64,000 nt of DNA. Source: Unio delphinus. Lineage: Eukaryota; Mollusca; Bivalvia; Unionida; Unionidae. Both the position numbers and the translations under genes were made by a program. The notes under the pieces are model-generated. The model did no database searches. It was not told the DNA's origin and was given only the letters and a program-made list of their open reading frames with translations. Location of the stretch: NCBI GenBank assembly GCA_029339505.1, contig JAQISU010000132.1, positions 10,023,001-10,087,000 of the forward strand, written 5' to 3'. Positions 1 to 7,770 of this stretch are shown piece by piece; the stretch's first letter is position 1; every line of letters starts with the position of its first letter.

Positions 1-818
1 ATATATTCCATGTCCGATATAAGCTGATTTATTATTTCAACGTGTTTTCGCGATTTTGTTTGCCGTAGTTGTTCTAGTTGTGTTTCATATAATTGTTTAA
101 TCTCATTAAAATAACCAGTGACGTTAGTTAGCGTAAATGAAATAGTAACAGATAAGTCAACTGTTCTTTTAATGATAAAATCCCATTGCAATGTGTCTTT
201 GTTGGTAAATATAAATCTATCGGCGATTTTTCCTTTTCTTATATCAGATAAATCATCTCGATAACTGGGATTGATTTCATGATATGATTGTACGTCCGTG
301 GTTAAGTCGGTGGTGGATTTTTCCGGTGGTTTTTCAGGCCATCCTAGTACGGTTCTAATAGAACTCTGATAGATATCTACGACGTATCCTTCTGTGCTTA
401 TCTCAATTGCGGATGAAAGCGTCGGCTCATGAACCGTTATAGCGATTTTCGATTCTGTTCCAGTAATCGATTTTTTTCTACGCGCGAATTCATTATTGAT
501 TTGTTCGATTTGGTATGATCCGGTTGGTATCGAAACAACGTTCCAGTCTGGGGTACCGTCGTCTTTATTCTTATTTGCAAATACCAGTGAATTATTCGGT
601 TGTTGACCACCAAATGATTTTGATCTGATATTAGGCCAACTGTGATACACCCGTAGTTTTGCTAGCGCTATCTCCTTCACGGGGACTGGGCTAGGGAAAT
701 TCACACTAAACTCGGGTTTCGTTGATGTTATTGATATCATGCTTGTTTGTACTGGGTTCGTGTTCTCCACTATACGTTGAAGTAATTCCATCGGTGTTGT
801 CATCGTTGCTATACTCAT
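1..818 (-). CDS. Fibre/penton-like virion protein, C-terminus cut by window edge
   Basis: The frame is open on the minus strand from an ATG at 818 to the left edge (about 272 codons, no stop reached). The ATG directly follows an in-frame TAG, which fixes the start. The N-terminal part carries a pattern common in invertebrate Polinton virion proteins: a hydrophobic stretch ending LRVYHSWPNI, then NNSLVF, then W..VSIPTGSYQIEQIN. A charged, helix-prone segment rich in K, Q and E follows near the window edge. I infer a spike, penton or fibre-like structural role; the exact homology is not certain. The first codons lie inside a tandem duplication (716-1045), and a broken second copy of the start is present upstream at 969. 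It is the last visible gene of the long minus-strand structural block. Confidence 0.6.
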   Translation of the reverse strand, partial: MSIATMTTPMELLQRIVENTNPVQTSMISITSTKPEFSVNFPSPVPVKEIALAKLRVYHSWPNIRSKSFGGQQPNNSLVFANKNKDDGTPDWNVVSIPTGSYQIEQINNEFARRKKSITGTESKIAITVHEPTLSSAIEISTEGYVVDIYQSSIRTVLGWPEKPPEKSTTDLTTDVQSYHEINPSYRDDLSDIRKGKIADRFIFTNKDTLQWDFIIKRTVDLSVTISFTLTNVTGYFNEIKQLYETQLEQLRQTKSRKHVEIINQLISDMEY

Positions 819-969
819 GTTGTCGCTCTAATTTTGACATCGCGGAAATGTAAATACTGACTGTCACTGAGAACTCACAATCTGGTATGGTTGAGGTTAT
901 TGAGATCATTTTGGTTTTCGGGTTCGTGTTTTCCAATTCCATCGGTGTTGTCATTGTTATTATATTCAT
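706..969 (-). pseudogene. Chimeric 87-codon frame made by a tandem duplication
   Basis: This short frame begins with residues nearly identical to the start of the gene at 818 (it begins MNIITMTTPMEL; the gene begins MSIATMTTPMEL). It ends with residues nearly identical to the C-terminus of the gene at 875-1420 (SKLERQHEY, then NTDGI, then a final ETRV against HTRL). It is best explained as duplicated DNA covering the overlap of those two genes, which left a fused remnant between them. I do not consider it an independent functional gene, although a small chimeric protein could be made. Confidence 0.55.
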
Positions 970-1045
970 GTTGTCGCTCTAATTTCGATATCGCGGAATC
1001 AAAAATACTGACCATCGCTGAGAATTCACTATCTGATATAATCGT
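716..1045. repeat. Imperfect tandem duplication of a gene junction (2 copies)
   Basis: Bases about 716-890 and about 891-1045 align as two direct copies. Shared stretches include ATTCCATCGGTGTTGTCAT and ATGTTGTCGCTCTAATTT. The copies differ by scattered substitutions and by a block of about 17-18 bp (near 765-785) absent from the second copy. The repeated unit spans the end of the membrane-protein gene and the start of the fibre/penton-like gene. Confidence 0.75.
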
Positions 1046-1420
1046 ATTATCGAGTGACGATGATATCATCAATGATAATTGCGAGTATGCGGTTGATACA
1101 ATATGAAATTGAATTAAGCAATCCTGCAGTTTACTCTGGCTGCATGATGATATCTTTTTTGCTATCCCGGTTGATATACCCGCGATTGTAGCCACCGCAG
1201 AAATGCAAATTGGAACTACGACCGGAGCAATCATTATAACCGATGCAAGTATTATTCCGGCGCCAGTGAGAACGCTTGACACCGAGTACACAATAACATC
1301 AATTGCGGTGATTCTTCGTCGGTATTTTTTCATTTTTATTTGATACTCCTCGGTGAGGGTTTTGAGTCTAGTCTGAAATTCTCTGACCTGATAATAGCGA
1401 CATTGCGTTGATGAAATCAT
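875..1420 (-). CDS. Two-helix membrane virion-associated protein
   Basis: This 181-residue protein has an ATG start at 1420. A charged N-terminal helix (about residues 10-38, ending KMKKYRRR) precedes a long hydrophobic region (about 40-88) with two likely membrane segments, one around IVYSVSSVLTGAGIILASVI and one around APVVVPICISAVATIAGIST. The C-terminal half contains AYSQLSLMISSSL, then ISDSEF, a pattern that recurs in small membrane proteins beside the fibre genes of invertebrate Polintons. Its role is probably membrane association during assembly or entry; that is inference. The last about 50 codons lie in the tandem duplication, and a second copy of this C-terminus exists downstream. 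It sits between the fibre-like gene at 1445-3004 and the gene ending at the window edge, on the same strand. Confidence 0.6.
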   Translation of the reverse strand: MISSTQCRYYQVREFQTRLKTLTEEYQIKMKKYRRRITAIDVIVYSVSSVLTGAGIILASVIMIAPVVVPICISAVATIAGISTGIAKKISSCSQSKLQDCLIQFHIVSTAYSQLSLMISSSLDNTIISDSEFSAMVSIFDSAISKLERQHEYNNNDNTDGIGKHEPENQNDLNNLNHTRL

Positions 1421-1444
1421 TTTTATTTAAAAACACTTGTGTTT

Positions 1445-3004
1445 TCAATTATTTGTCATCGTTAGCGGGAAATGATCTACGAGTTCTATACACCAGGCTA
1501 TTTTTGATCTAATGGTGGAGCTATCAACCGCGACGAAGTGAAAGCTTGGTGTTATGCCAGTCTCGATAATTAACGTCGCGATGCCACCAGAGTAGGTTCT
1601 ATTATTATCAGTGATCAGATTAAATTGATGAATAGAAGCCCACGTTAACCTATAGATACCATCAACCTTCGCTTCCCCACCCCGCGAGAGAAAGACGCTA
1701 GTTCTACTAGGATCGTCTATTGTCCAATCCATGATTCCATGATTGACCGTATAAACGATATTTTTAAGGTTTTTGTGCGGAATCTTTATCCTTTCAAAGT
1801 TTTCTTTTAGTTTAAGAAGATCGTCGGAAATATCGAGATAATTTGCTTCGATTTCGCTAGAAAGCATCATCCTCCCCTCTCTCTTGTTAGAAAAGAATGA
1901 AACCAGAAGTTCGTTGATTCTAATCCGTGCTTGGGTTTTAATATGGTTGTCGATGTTAGAAAATTTCGTCGTGATATCTTGGAGGCTACTGCCCTCAAAG
2001 AACTTATTAACAATATCGCTGGTGTGCTTTTGTTCGTCAATAGCGCTTTTAATTTCAGCGAGAGTCATGCCTGTCAACGATGTGGTTTCAGATTCATCAC
2101 GTGTTCTCCCCAAAAATTTATCAACGATGGTATTAAGTGTTGTTTGTCTCACCATAAACCTAATAATATCGTTGAGAGTCATCGTAGATGTAGCGGGGAC
2201 ACCAAAGAACTTATTAGCGACGTAGGCATTGTGAGTATGCCTGATAATAAACTCGCTGATTTCAGCGAGAGTCGAGTCTGCCACAGGTGGGGATCCCAAA
2301 AACCTAACAATGACGTCGTTAGTGGGTTTTTGTACCCGCTCAACATTTTCTATTATTTTAGAAATATCATTGTAAATATCGAGATAATTTGCCTTGATTT
2401 CATTTTCATTCATCATCCTTCCCGCGTCCTTGTTAAAAAAGAATAGCGATAGATAGTTTTTGATTTCAGCGAGAGTCATGCCAACCACAAGCGGTGTTCC
2501 AAAGAATTTATGTACGACATTTTTGCGAAAAACTGTAAACTGTTTTCCGTGTTCTTCAATTTTAGATTGAAGTGTTGCTAGTTCTAACAGAGAATTATCC
2601 AACTCATGGTCGTGGGCGGCAATCTTGTCGGTGATCGTAGACACAAGTGCGCCTGGTTTAAGTCGTCCACCGCTGGAATACAGCGCAATAGAGTTTTCAG
2701 CGGCGTCGCGCTGCCGTGTTAAAATGTCATCCGCGGATATATTACTGGTTTTAAGTTGTCCACTGTTGGAATATAGCGCAATAGAGTTTTCAGCGGCGTC
2801 GCGCTGCCGTATCAAAATATCATCCAATGACACATCACTGCTTTTCAATTTACCCTGTTTGCCTTGAAATACAACTATTTCGTTCGGGGCAACATTTACT
2901 AAATTTAACGTCTCAGCTATTTCATCTTTGATTAGTTTTTTTGCATCACCGGTTGCAGTGTCATCGGGTTTGGGTTTCAGAGGTCTTCCCCAAATATCAA
3001 TCAT
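1445..3004 (-). CDS. Fibre-like attachment protein with internal repeats
   Basis: This 519-residue protein starts with an ATG at 3004, one base after the protease stop. The N-terminus holds phage-tail-like repeats: VVFQGKQGKLKSSDVSLDDI, then two near-identical blocks ending RQRDAAENSIALYS. The central part (about 150-390) repeats a module of the form FFG..., MTLAEIK or a variant, then heptad-rich helix; five copies are visible (MTLAEIKNYL, STLAEISEFI, MTLNDIIRFM, MTLAEIKSAI and a weaker one). A segment ending NYLDI occurs twice. The last about 110 residues are beta-rich without repeats and resemble a head or knob domain. The architecture fits a trimeric shaft-and-head fibre; receptor binding is inference. 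I recognise no specific family. Confidence 0.65.
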   Translation of the reverse strand: MIDIWGRPLKPKPDDTATGDAKKLIKDEIAETLNLVNVAPNEIVVFQGKQGKLKSSDVSLDDILIRQRDAAENSIALYSNSGQLKTSNISADDILTRQRDAAENSIALYSSGGRLKPGALVSTITDKIAAHDHELDNSLLELATLQSKIEEHGKQFTVFRKNVVHKFFGTPLVVGMTLAEIKNYLSLFFFNKDAGRMMNENEIKANYLDIYNDISKIIENVERVQKPTNDVIVRFLGSPPVADSTLAEISEFIIRHTHNAYVANKFFGVPATSTMTLNDIIRFMVRQTTLNTIVDKFLGRTRDESETTSLTGMTLAEIKSAIDEQKHTSDIVNKFFEGSSLQDITTKFSNIDNHIKTQARIRINELLVSFFSNKREGRMMLSSEIEANYLDISDDLLKLKENFERIKIPHKNLKNIVYTVNHGIMDWTIDDPSRTSVFLSRGGEAKVDGIYRLTWASIHQFNLITDNNRTYSGGIATLIIETGITPSFHFVAVDSSTIRSKIAWCIELVDHFPLTMTNN

Positions 3005-3005
3005 G

Positions 3006-3470
3006 TTATTGTAAAACTCTTTCTTTCTCTAAAAAGCGATTGCTGGTGTATTCATTTACGACAATGTGTGGTGGTTTTCCCCTTGGGTTACTCAAGGAGT
3101 TAGAAATAGCGTCAAGGACATTTAATACTTCGCTGCCACATATTGGTGGGTCATTCATTTGTTGTGTTGGTAGCGTAGAATACCAAGTCTTCATTGGAAG
3201 GGTTTTTATATAACGCATAAACTCTTTTGGTGGGGCTAATCCATATGAATCGAAATAAACAATCCCACGTGGATCAATAGCGTATGCAACCCAGTGAGTT
3301 CCTGGTCCGGTGCTGTTATCTAAATTAATAATACCGGTTTCAACGCTGTTTGGTTGATGTGGTAATTGATCTTTCATAAAGACACCTCTGAAGTTTTTAA
3401 TCGCTAGTTTTTTAGCAGCATCCATTAAATCAAAATTGGACATGGGAACCATCGAAGATTTGGGAACCAT
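3006..3470 (-). CDS. Adenain-like cysteine protease
   Basis: This is the maturation protease of the adenovirus/Polinton type. Numbered from the conserved start MSNFDL at 3443, the catalytic set is visible: His50 in GTHWVAY, Asp65 in YFDSYG, Gln95 and Cys102 in ICGSEV. The Gln-to-Cys spacing of seven residues is as in adenain. NFRGVFMKDQLP near the N-terminus is typical of Polinton proteases. The open frame reaches back to 3539 from a GTG, but the first ATG is at 3470, with in-frame alternatives at 3452 and 3443; 3443 fits the family best. The 5' part overlaps the end of the upstream minor virion gene when the GTG is used. It would cleave virion precursors, probably the neighbouring Gly-rich minor proteins. 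Confidence 0.87.
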   Translation of the reverse strand: MVPKSSMVPMSNFDLMDAAKKLAIKNFRGVFMKDQLPHQPNSVETGIINLDNSTGPGTHWVAYAIDPRGIVYFDSYGLAPPKEFMRYIKTLPMKTWYSTLPTQQMNDPPICGSEVLNVLDAISNSLSNPRGKPPHIVVNEYTSNRFLEKERVLQ

Positions 3471-3496
3471 AGGTTCGGAAATCGAAGATTTCTGAA

Positions 3497-3958
3497 TTAA
3501 TAAACCGGTCCTAGTCTTAGACCCTTTCCGCTGTACCACGAATACGGGGTTCCTGGTAGTCTTAGACCCTTTCCCTTTTTTTTATATCCTTTCCCAGTTG
3601 CCTTTTTCAACGCCATTCCTGCTGCAGTACCAACAGCTCCCAACGCTGCTGCTTTCGCCACTGCTGGGGCAGCCGCTGCAATTAATGCTGGTATTGCAGC
3701 TAACAATGGAAATATACCGCCTGTTTTAATCATATTTTTGATAGCAGCCGCAGAGAGAGTAATCTGAACACCTTTTTTTGCTACAAGTGCATCATTGAAA
3801 TGTTTCACCTGACGAGTTGTCAGCGATAGTTTATTTGCACCACCAGTCATTTGATTGGGTTTCAACGTGATTGTGGTTCCGCATTGCTTAGCTGATTTGG
3901 ATTGCAATTTTTTTAATTGACCGGGTGTCAAAGACACATTGATATTACTATACGACAT
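3497..3958 (-). CDS. Ala-rich minor virion protein
   Basis: This 153-residue protein has an ATG at 3958. Its N-terminal half contains two short related segments, LTPGQLKKLQSK and LTTRQVKHFNDA, each followed by a basic T/I-rich strand. A hydrophobic Ala-rich stretch (about 83-118, FPLLAAIPALIAAAAPAVAK) follows, then a basic tail with KGYKKKGKGLRLPG and a terminal GKGLRLGPVY. Small proteins of this design sit beside the protease and capsid genes in many invertebrate Polintons. The Gly/Lys/Leu motifs could be protease processing sites. A minor capsid or core role is inferred by analogy with adenovirus small core proteins. It ends inside the upstream extension of the protease frame. Confidence 0.6.
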   Translation of the reverse strand: MSYSNINVSLTPGQLKKLQSKSAKQCGTTITLKPNQMTGGANKLSLTTRQVKHFNDALVAKKGVQITLSAAAIKNMIKTGGIFPLLAAIPALIAAAAPAVAKAAALGAVGTAAGMALKKATGKGYKKKGKGLRLPGTPYSWYSGKGLRLGPVY

Positions 3959-4009
3959 TATAAATAATAGATTGATTCTAAATCGTTTACAATTTCAATG
4001 AAAAATCGT

Positions 4010-5422
4010 TCATAGATTTTCTACTGGCGCATCTACCACTCTCATTCTTCCACCAACACCTTCGAGTAGCATTGATTTATCACTGAGAATGACAGCAACC
4101 GCTCTGTAATTAGCAATAGCACCAGGACGGGTTATATTAGCTCTAAAGTGTATATCAACGACGGATTGTCTCATCAAATCGAGATGTTCCAGTGAGAAGT
4201 AATAGATCGGATACAGATTTTTAAAGTCGTATTGTGATATTTGCAGACCAGTATCGACATTTTGATCACGTGCCATAAACGACAACAGACGATGATACAC
4301 GCGAGCAATATGATTCTGACCGTAATCGAGTTGTACATCCTCGGATGGTTCCTGCTGGCCGTTTATTCTCAGTGAGACGTCCTTAACACCTAATTGATCA
4401 AATATCATATGACTGAAACGCTGATCGCCAACTCGTGTGTTATCCTGTAACGCTACGAATATATGACGTGGCGCAGCAGTGCCCTGTTTTGATGCTAGAT
4501 TCCAGGTGAATACCCCGTTGATATTTGATTGTTTAACATCTGTACTCACGGTTAGCCAACTTAACAATGATTTTCCTCCATGGTCCATAAATGATAGTAA
4601 TCGTTCTTCTGCGGTGATTGATGGAGTCAACACTGGCATCCACAATGATATTTTTGTTAAATTGACTTTACCGGCATCAGCATTGGGATTTGCAACATCT
4701 GCTGGAATCCTCCAGATTGCGTCATTATCATCACCCTTTCGCACGAGTGCTACTGTATGCTTCGCTCCATAAATAACTTTTCGGACGTTTCTACAGAATC
4801 CAAATATATGATGCAGTGGAATCGCGCATGAAAATGATTTACGCGCTCCTTGCAACATTGAAATACGTGTTGCAGCTCCTAGATTGAAATTAGGATCATC
4901 ATTTATAATCATATCCTCGGCATCTATATTAGCAGCACCAGCATTATTTTTTGGTCGTCTTACAACAAATTGGTTTTCTCCAGCGGTATTTTTAAAATCC
5001 TTTGCAAACATCATAGAAGGTCCTGCTGATCTTGTATAATCATCGGAATATCTCGCTAACCCGATTATTGTTGTAGCCACATCAACATCACGATCTATCG
5101 ACTCAATTTCTTTTCCATCAATGAGATATCTAGCACTCTCAAATAGCGCCATGATACCATTATTGACAAACCCGACTTGAGTACCAACTGGATATGTTGG
5201 ATCATTATGAGCTGCATCGTCTATTACAATTTCACCTTCGATTTCAATAAACGCTTCAGCGGGTAGAAAGTATTTACTGGTATCATGGACTTGAAGTTCA
5301 ATTCGCGATCGACTATTTGAGTCTATTGCATGATAGGCGTAATATTGATAATCGCGTACAGAATCATCCTTGCCAACTGGGGCGTCTATATCAAACGCTG
5401 GATCAGGTGACCTTTTGAACAT
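4010..5422 (-). CDS. Double-jelly-roll major capsid protein
   Basis: This 470-residue protein starts with an ATG at 5422 and has the length usual for adintovirus/Polinton major capsid proteins. Family-like signatures are visible: an early FLPAEAFIEIEGEI strand, then NNGIMALFESARYLIDGKEI, then IPLHHIFGFC in the middle, near the junction of the two jelly rolls, and a C-terminal VVDIHFRANITRPG strand. It would form the trimeric hexon-like capsomer. It stands between the pVI-like gene (upstream) and the Ala-rich minor protein and protease (downstream) on the same strand, the usual morphogenesis neighbourhood. The 78-bp gap upstream contains TCTGAT about 14 bases before the ATG, a hexamer also found before two neighbouring genes. 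The frame is intact. Confidence 0.88.
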   Translation of the reverse strand: MFKRSPDPAFDIDAPVGKDDSVRDYQYYAYHAIDSNSRSRIELQVHDTSKYFLPAEAFIEIEGEIVIDDAAHNDPTYPVGTQVGFVNNGIMALFESARYLIDGKEIESIDRDVDVATTIIGLARYSDDYTRSAGPSMMFAKDFKNTAGENQFVVRRPKNNAGAANIDAEDMIINDDPNFNLGAATRISMLQGARKSFSCAIPLHHIFGFCRNVRKVIYGAKHTVALVRKGDDNDAIWRIPADVANPNADAGKVNLTKISLWMPVLTPSITAEERLLSFMDHGGKSLLSWLTVSTDVKQSNINGVFTWNLASKQGTAAPRHIFVALQDNTRVGDQRFSHMIFDQLGVKDVSLRINGQQEPSEDVQLDYGQNHIARVYHRLLSFMARDQNVDTGLQISQYDFKNLYPIYYFSLEHLDLMRQSVVDIHFRANITRPGAIANYRAVAVILSDKSMLLEGVGGRMRVVDAPVENL

Positions 5423-5500
5423 TTTATTCTATTTATCAGAGTCTAAATCGCGATTTTCCATTTTATCGTGAAAAACGCTAGCGTGAAAATCCGTAGGATT

Positions 5501-5962
5501 TCATCGACGTAGTTTTTTAAAGCCACTTCCTGCTATCATATTTGCAATATTGCTTTGGTCGGGGTTTAAAGCCATCGACGCTAATTTTTCATCTACTGCG
5601 TTATTTATAATTCTACTAACACTCGCAGGCATTTCCGCTGTAGACGGTAACGGTTTTGAAAATCCTTTGGATTTCATCCGTGATTTCACTAGCGCTGTTA
5701 TTTTATTCTTTGCGGCTGAAAACGCTTTTCCGGTAAGATCTCCAGCGAAATCTCCGATTTTACCAATACCCTTATCACGAATAACATCAATGGCTTTCAT
5801 TCCTAATTGTTTAGCTAACGGCATCACTTTTGGAGCCATTCTTGAAAATAATCCTAAAATGGTATTACCTAAACCATCTCCGTAGTATGCTCTATAAACC
5901 GGAAACCGTGAAATAACTACGTAGACGGGGGATGGTTTATCATGATTGTAGTGTATGATCAT
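5501..5962 (-). CDS. pVI-like minor capsid protein
   Basis: This 153-residue protein has an ATG at 5962. The block YGDGLGNTILGLFSRMAPKV, followed by a helix with KQLGMKAIDVI and basic residues, matches the small Gly-rich plus amphipathic-helix proteins that precede the capsid gene in Polintons and are compared with adenovirus pVI. The end is GSGFKKLRR, basic like adenovirus core proteins. The likely role is inside the capsid, with the protease releasing the Gly-rich N-terminus; this is inference. Conservation seems to start near VYRAYYGDG, so the first about 25 residues may not be essential. The start codon is immediately preceded by a promoter-like motif shared with the next upstream gene. 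Confidence 0.65.
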   Translation of the reverse strand: MIIHYNHDKPSPVYVVISRFPVYRAYYGDGLGNTILGLFSRMAPKVMPLAKQLGMKAIDVIRDKGIGKIGDFAGDLTGKAFSAAKNKITALVKSRMKSKGFSKPLPSTAEMPASVSRIINNAVDEKLASMALNPDQSNIANMIAGSGFKKLRR

Positions 5963-5993
5963 TATTTGAAATCAGAAACAATTTTTAAATTGT
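5963..5993 (-). promoter_or_regulatory. Shared leader/promoter motif before pVI-like gene
   Basis: Read on the minus strand, the last 24 bases before the ATG are identical to those before the gene starting at 7014. The core is TTTCTGATTTCAAATA directly abutting ATG, preceded by an AT-rich palindromic AATTG/CAATT stretch. Identity this high outside coding sequence, at the same distance from two start codons, suggests a common late promoter or translation leader. Confidence 0.6.
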
Positions 5994-6021
5994 TATTTAT
6001 CTAATCAATTGACTTTTCAAT

Positions 6022-7014
6022 TCAGTCACTATGATACCCACTTTCCACTAACTCGCAAATGAAATCTCGATATGTGCTGATATCCATGATACCACCCTGA
6101 AATAATCGTCTACAGATATCAGCTGCTTCATTAATTATTTCCGGTGAGTTATTCCCGGCTCGTTTCCCTCCGATGAGAACCTCTAACTGTGATATATCAC
6201 TGAGAATGTTACCAGGGCATGTCACGGTAGAGTCAAAGACTCCAGCGTTGAAATCCTTTGGATTTTTAATCGAATATCCTTTTCCACTTGCTTTCTTTGA
6301 ACCGGCTTCTGCTCTTATATCTATTTCCTCCGGGATTGGATCCTCCGTATAACGTGGTGGTTGTAGACCGCCTTTAACCGAAGCTAGAAAGTAACCATAA
6401 CCAGGGTGATGCAACGCCGAGATTTTATCCCCGCCGTGTTTCGCTAAATATATTTTTGATGCCCAAGTGCCTGTGTCTCTTATAAAATCTTTAAACTCGT
6501 CTTTTAATAATTTCTTTCTTTTACCCTTTGGAAAATTGTCTCTAGCAAAATTAGCTAATTCGTAATCCGTACGGATTCCTTCAATTTCATTTAATGCTGC
6601 GACTGTAAATATATTCTCAGGTGAATAGTCTTTTCCTCCAGCTGCACCTTGTTGTTCTTCTTCGAGTTCTTCAATTTCGCGTTGAGTTTTTATATCACTG
6701 GATAACTGTTGTATCCCTGCGCGTGTTTGTTCGGTCTCTGCTGCTATCTTTTCAAGCGTATCAAGCAGCGGCGCCTTCTTTGCTCGTTCTCGCTCAGGAA
6801 TATCTCCGTATATCGCTGCTTCAGTTAACTTTTTCACATCTTTGGTCGCACTTGTTATCGGAGTAAACAGTTGTTCACTTGACACAGAAAAGTCAGTCTG
6901 CGCTTGTTGTCGTTGTTGCAGTTTATTCCTGACAGAGTCACGAATTGGTACAAATCTCTTAATTGCATCTAATCGTTTACGAGCCAATCGGGTTGTTAAT
7001 GCTTCATTGACCAT
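6022..7014 (-). CDS. Coiled-coil Polinton virion protein
   Basis: This 330-residue protein has an ATG at 7014. The N-terminal third is basic and Gln-rich, then a long coiled coil follows (about 75-140, ending EIEELEEEQQG). The centre contains NIFTVAALNEIEGIRTDYEL and a globular HHPGYGYFLA region. The C-terminus has IGGKRAGNNSPEIINEAADI then RRLFQGGIMD, a pattern that recurs at the end of a conserved Polinton structural protein coded upstream of the capsid cluster. An internal scaffold or minor capsid role is inferred. It is the first gene of the morphogenesis block and lies behind a 356-bp stretch holding a hairpin, so it may head a transcription unit. Confidence 0.6.
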   Translation of the reverse strand: MVNEALTTRLARKRLDAIKRFVPIRDSVRNKLQQRQQAQTDFSVSSEQLFTPITSATKDVKKLTEAAIYGDIPERERAKKAPLLDTLEKIAAETEQTRAGIQQLSSDIKTQREIEELEEEQQGAAGGKDYSPENIFTVAALNEIEGIRTDYELANFARDNFPKGKRKKLLKDEFKDFIRDTGTWASKIYLAKHGGDKISALHHPGYGYFLASVKGGLQPPRYTEDPIPEEIDIRAEAGSKKASGKGYSIKNPKDFNAGVFDSTVTCPGNILSDISQLEVLIGGKRAGNNSPEIINEAADICRRLFQGGIMDISTYRDFICELVESGYHSD

Positions 7015-7044
7015 TATTTGAAATCAGAAACAATTTTTCAATTG
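7015..7044 (-). promoter_or_regulatory. Shared leader/promoter motif before coiled-coil gene
   Basis: This is the second copy of the motif seen at 5963-5993, directly abutting the ATG at 7014. An additional repeat of the AAAAATTGTTTTAC type follows upstream (7045-7062). See the entry at 5963 for the shared core. Confidence 0.6.
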
Positions 7045-7370
7045 TAAAACAATTTTTCAATCCCCACCTAACAGACGAAAACACTTTTTGTTACATGTCA
7101 GACATGTCAGTTAATTTTTAACACGATCATAGAAGCGTTATTTCATCCTATAACAGCTTCTACGATCGGTGGAGAAACGGCACTTTTTCATATAATAATA
7201 AAATGTAATGTGCCATTTCTGCATTTTGTTTTAGTGTATCTGATACCGGACCAACCAGCCATAAATTTTTTATTCACTGATTTTGACATTTTTAATCGAA
7301 AAATGCTAAAAAAAAAATGAAAATCTCTTTGAGAGTCAGTCACAATCAAAAATGATAAATGGTCGGGCAA
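7045..7370. other. Non-coding stretch with hairpin and direct repeats
   Basis: No convincing gene lies here. The stretch holds two direct copies of ACATGTCAG (7094-7111) and a strong stem-loop. The arms are 7124-7140 and 7151-7168, pairing CGATCATAGAAGC with GCTTCTACGATCG plus GTTA/TAAC, with one mismatch, one bulged base and a 10-base loop. The rest, including an A-rich tract near 7310, shows no gene. A 60-codon minus-strand frame (7188-7370) lacks an ATG at its start and resembles nothing I recognise. Confidence 0.6.
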
Positions 7371-7727
7371 TCAAAATTGTTCATTTTCTTGAATAAACGC
7401 TCGTAGGTTTCTAATTTTAGAATTAACCTCCTTTTTCAATTCGTATTCGTTACCTAATTCTTTTCGTATTCGTTCTACGATAGTATACAACGGAACAAAC
7501 ACACTTACGTCACTGGAAAATGCGAGAGAGTCCTTAATAGAATTCTGAATTCTTTTGATGAGCGCGTATTTCTTTGGCAGCATATACTTGTTAGTGCTAA
7601 CTCCGTATTCTATATCCTGAAAATCAGACATGATTTGATCAGGATTTAACCCATATGATAGTTCAATATCCTGATCTTTCAATTTTGAAATCTCGGATAT
7701 AATGCTATTCATATTTTCAGAATTCAT
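7371..7727 (-). CDS. Unknown 118-residue protein
   Basis: The frame is intact with an ATG at 7727 (MNSENMNSII) and a stop at 7371. The protein is mostly alpha-helical by composition, with charged heptad-like stretches (ISEISKLKDQDIEL near the start, ELKKEVNSKIRNLRAF near the end) and no cysteines or membrane segments. I recognise no family. It lies between the HNH endonuclease gene (43-bp gap) and the hairpin region, on the same strand as both neighbours. Its position, away from the capsid block, gives little hint of its role. Confidence 0.5.
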   Translation of the reverse strand: MNSENMNSIISEISKLKDQDIELSYGLNPDQIMSDFQDIEYGVSTNKYMLPKKYALIKRIQNSIKDSLAFSSDVSVFVPLYTIVERIRKELGNEYELKKEVNSKIRNLRAFIQENEQF

Positions 7728-7770
7728 ATTCTATAACAATGACATATTTCTAAATGAAAATTATGACGCA

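Noticed and set aside
7188..7370. Small minus-strand gene next to the unknown 118-residue gene
   Set aside because: Starts at a non-ATG codon directly after a stop, has no recognisable features and overlaps A-rich spacer.
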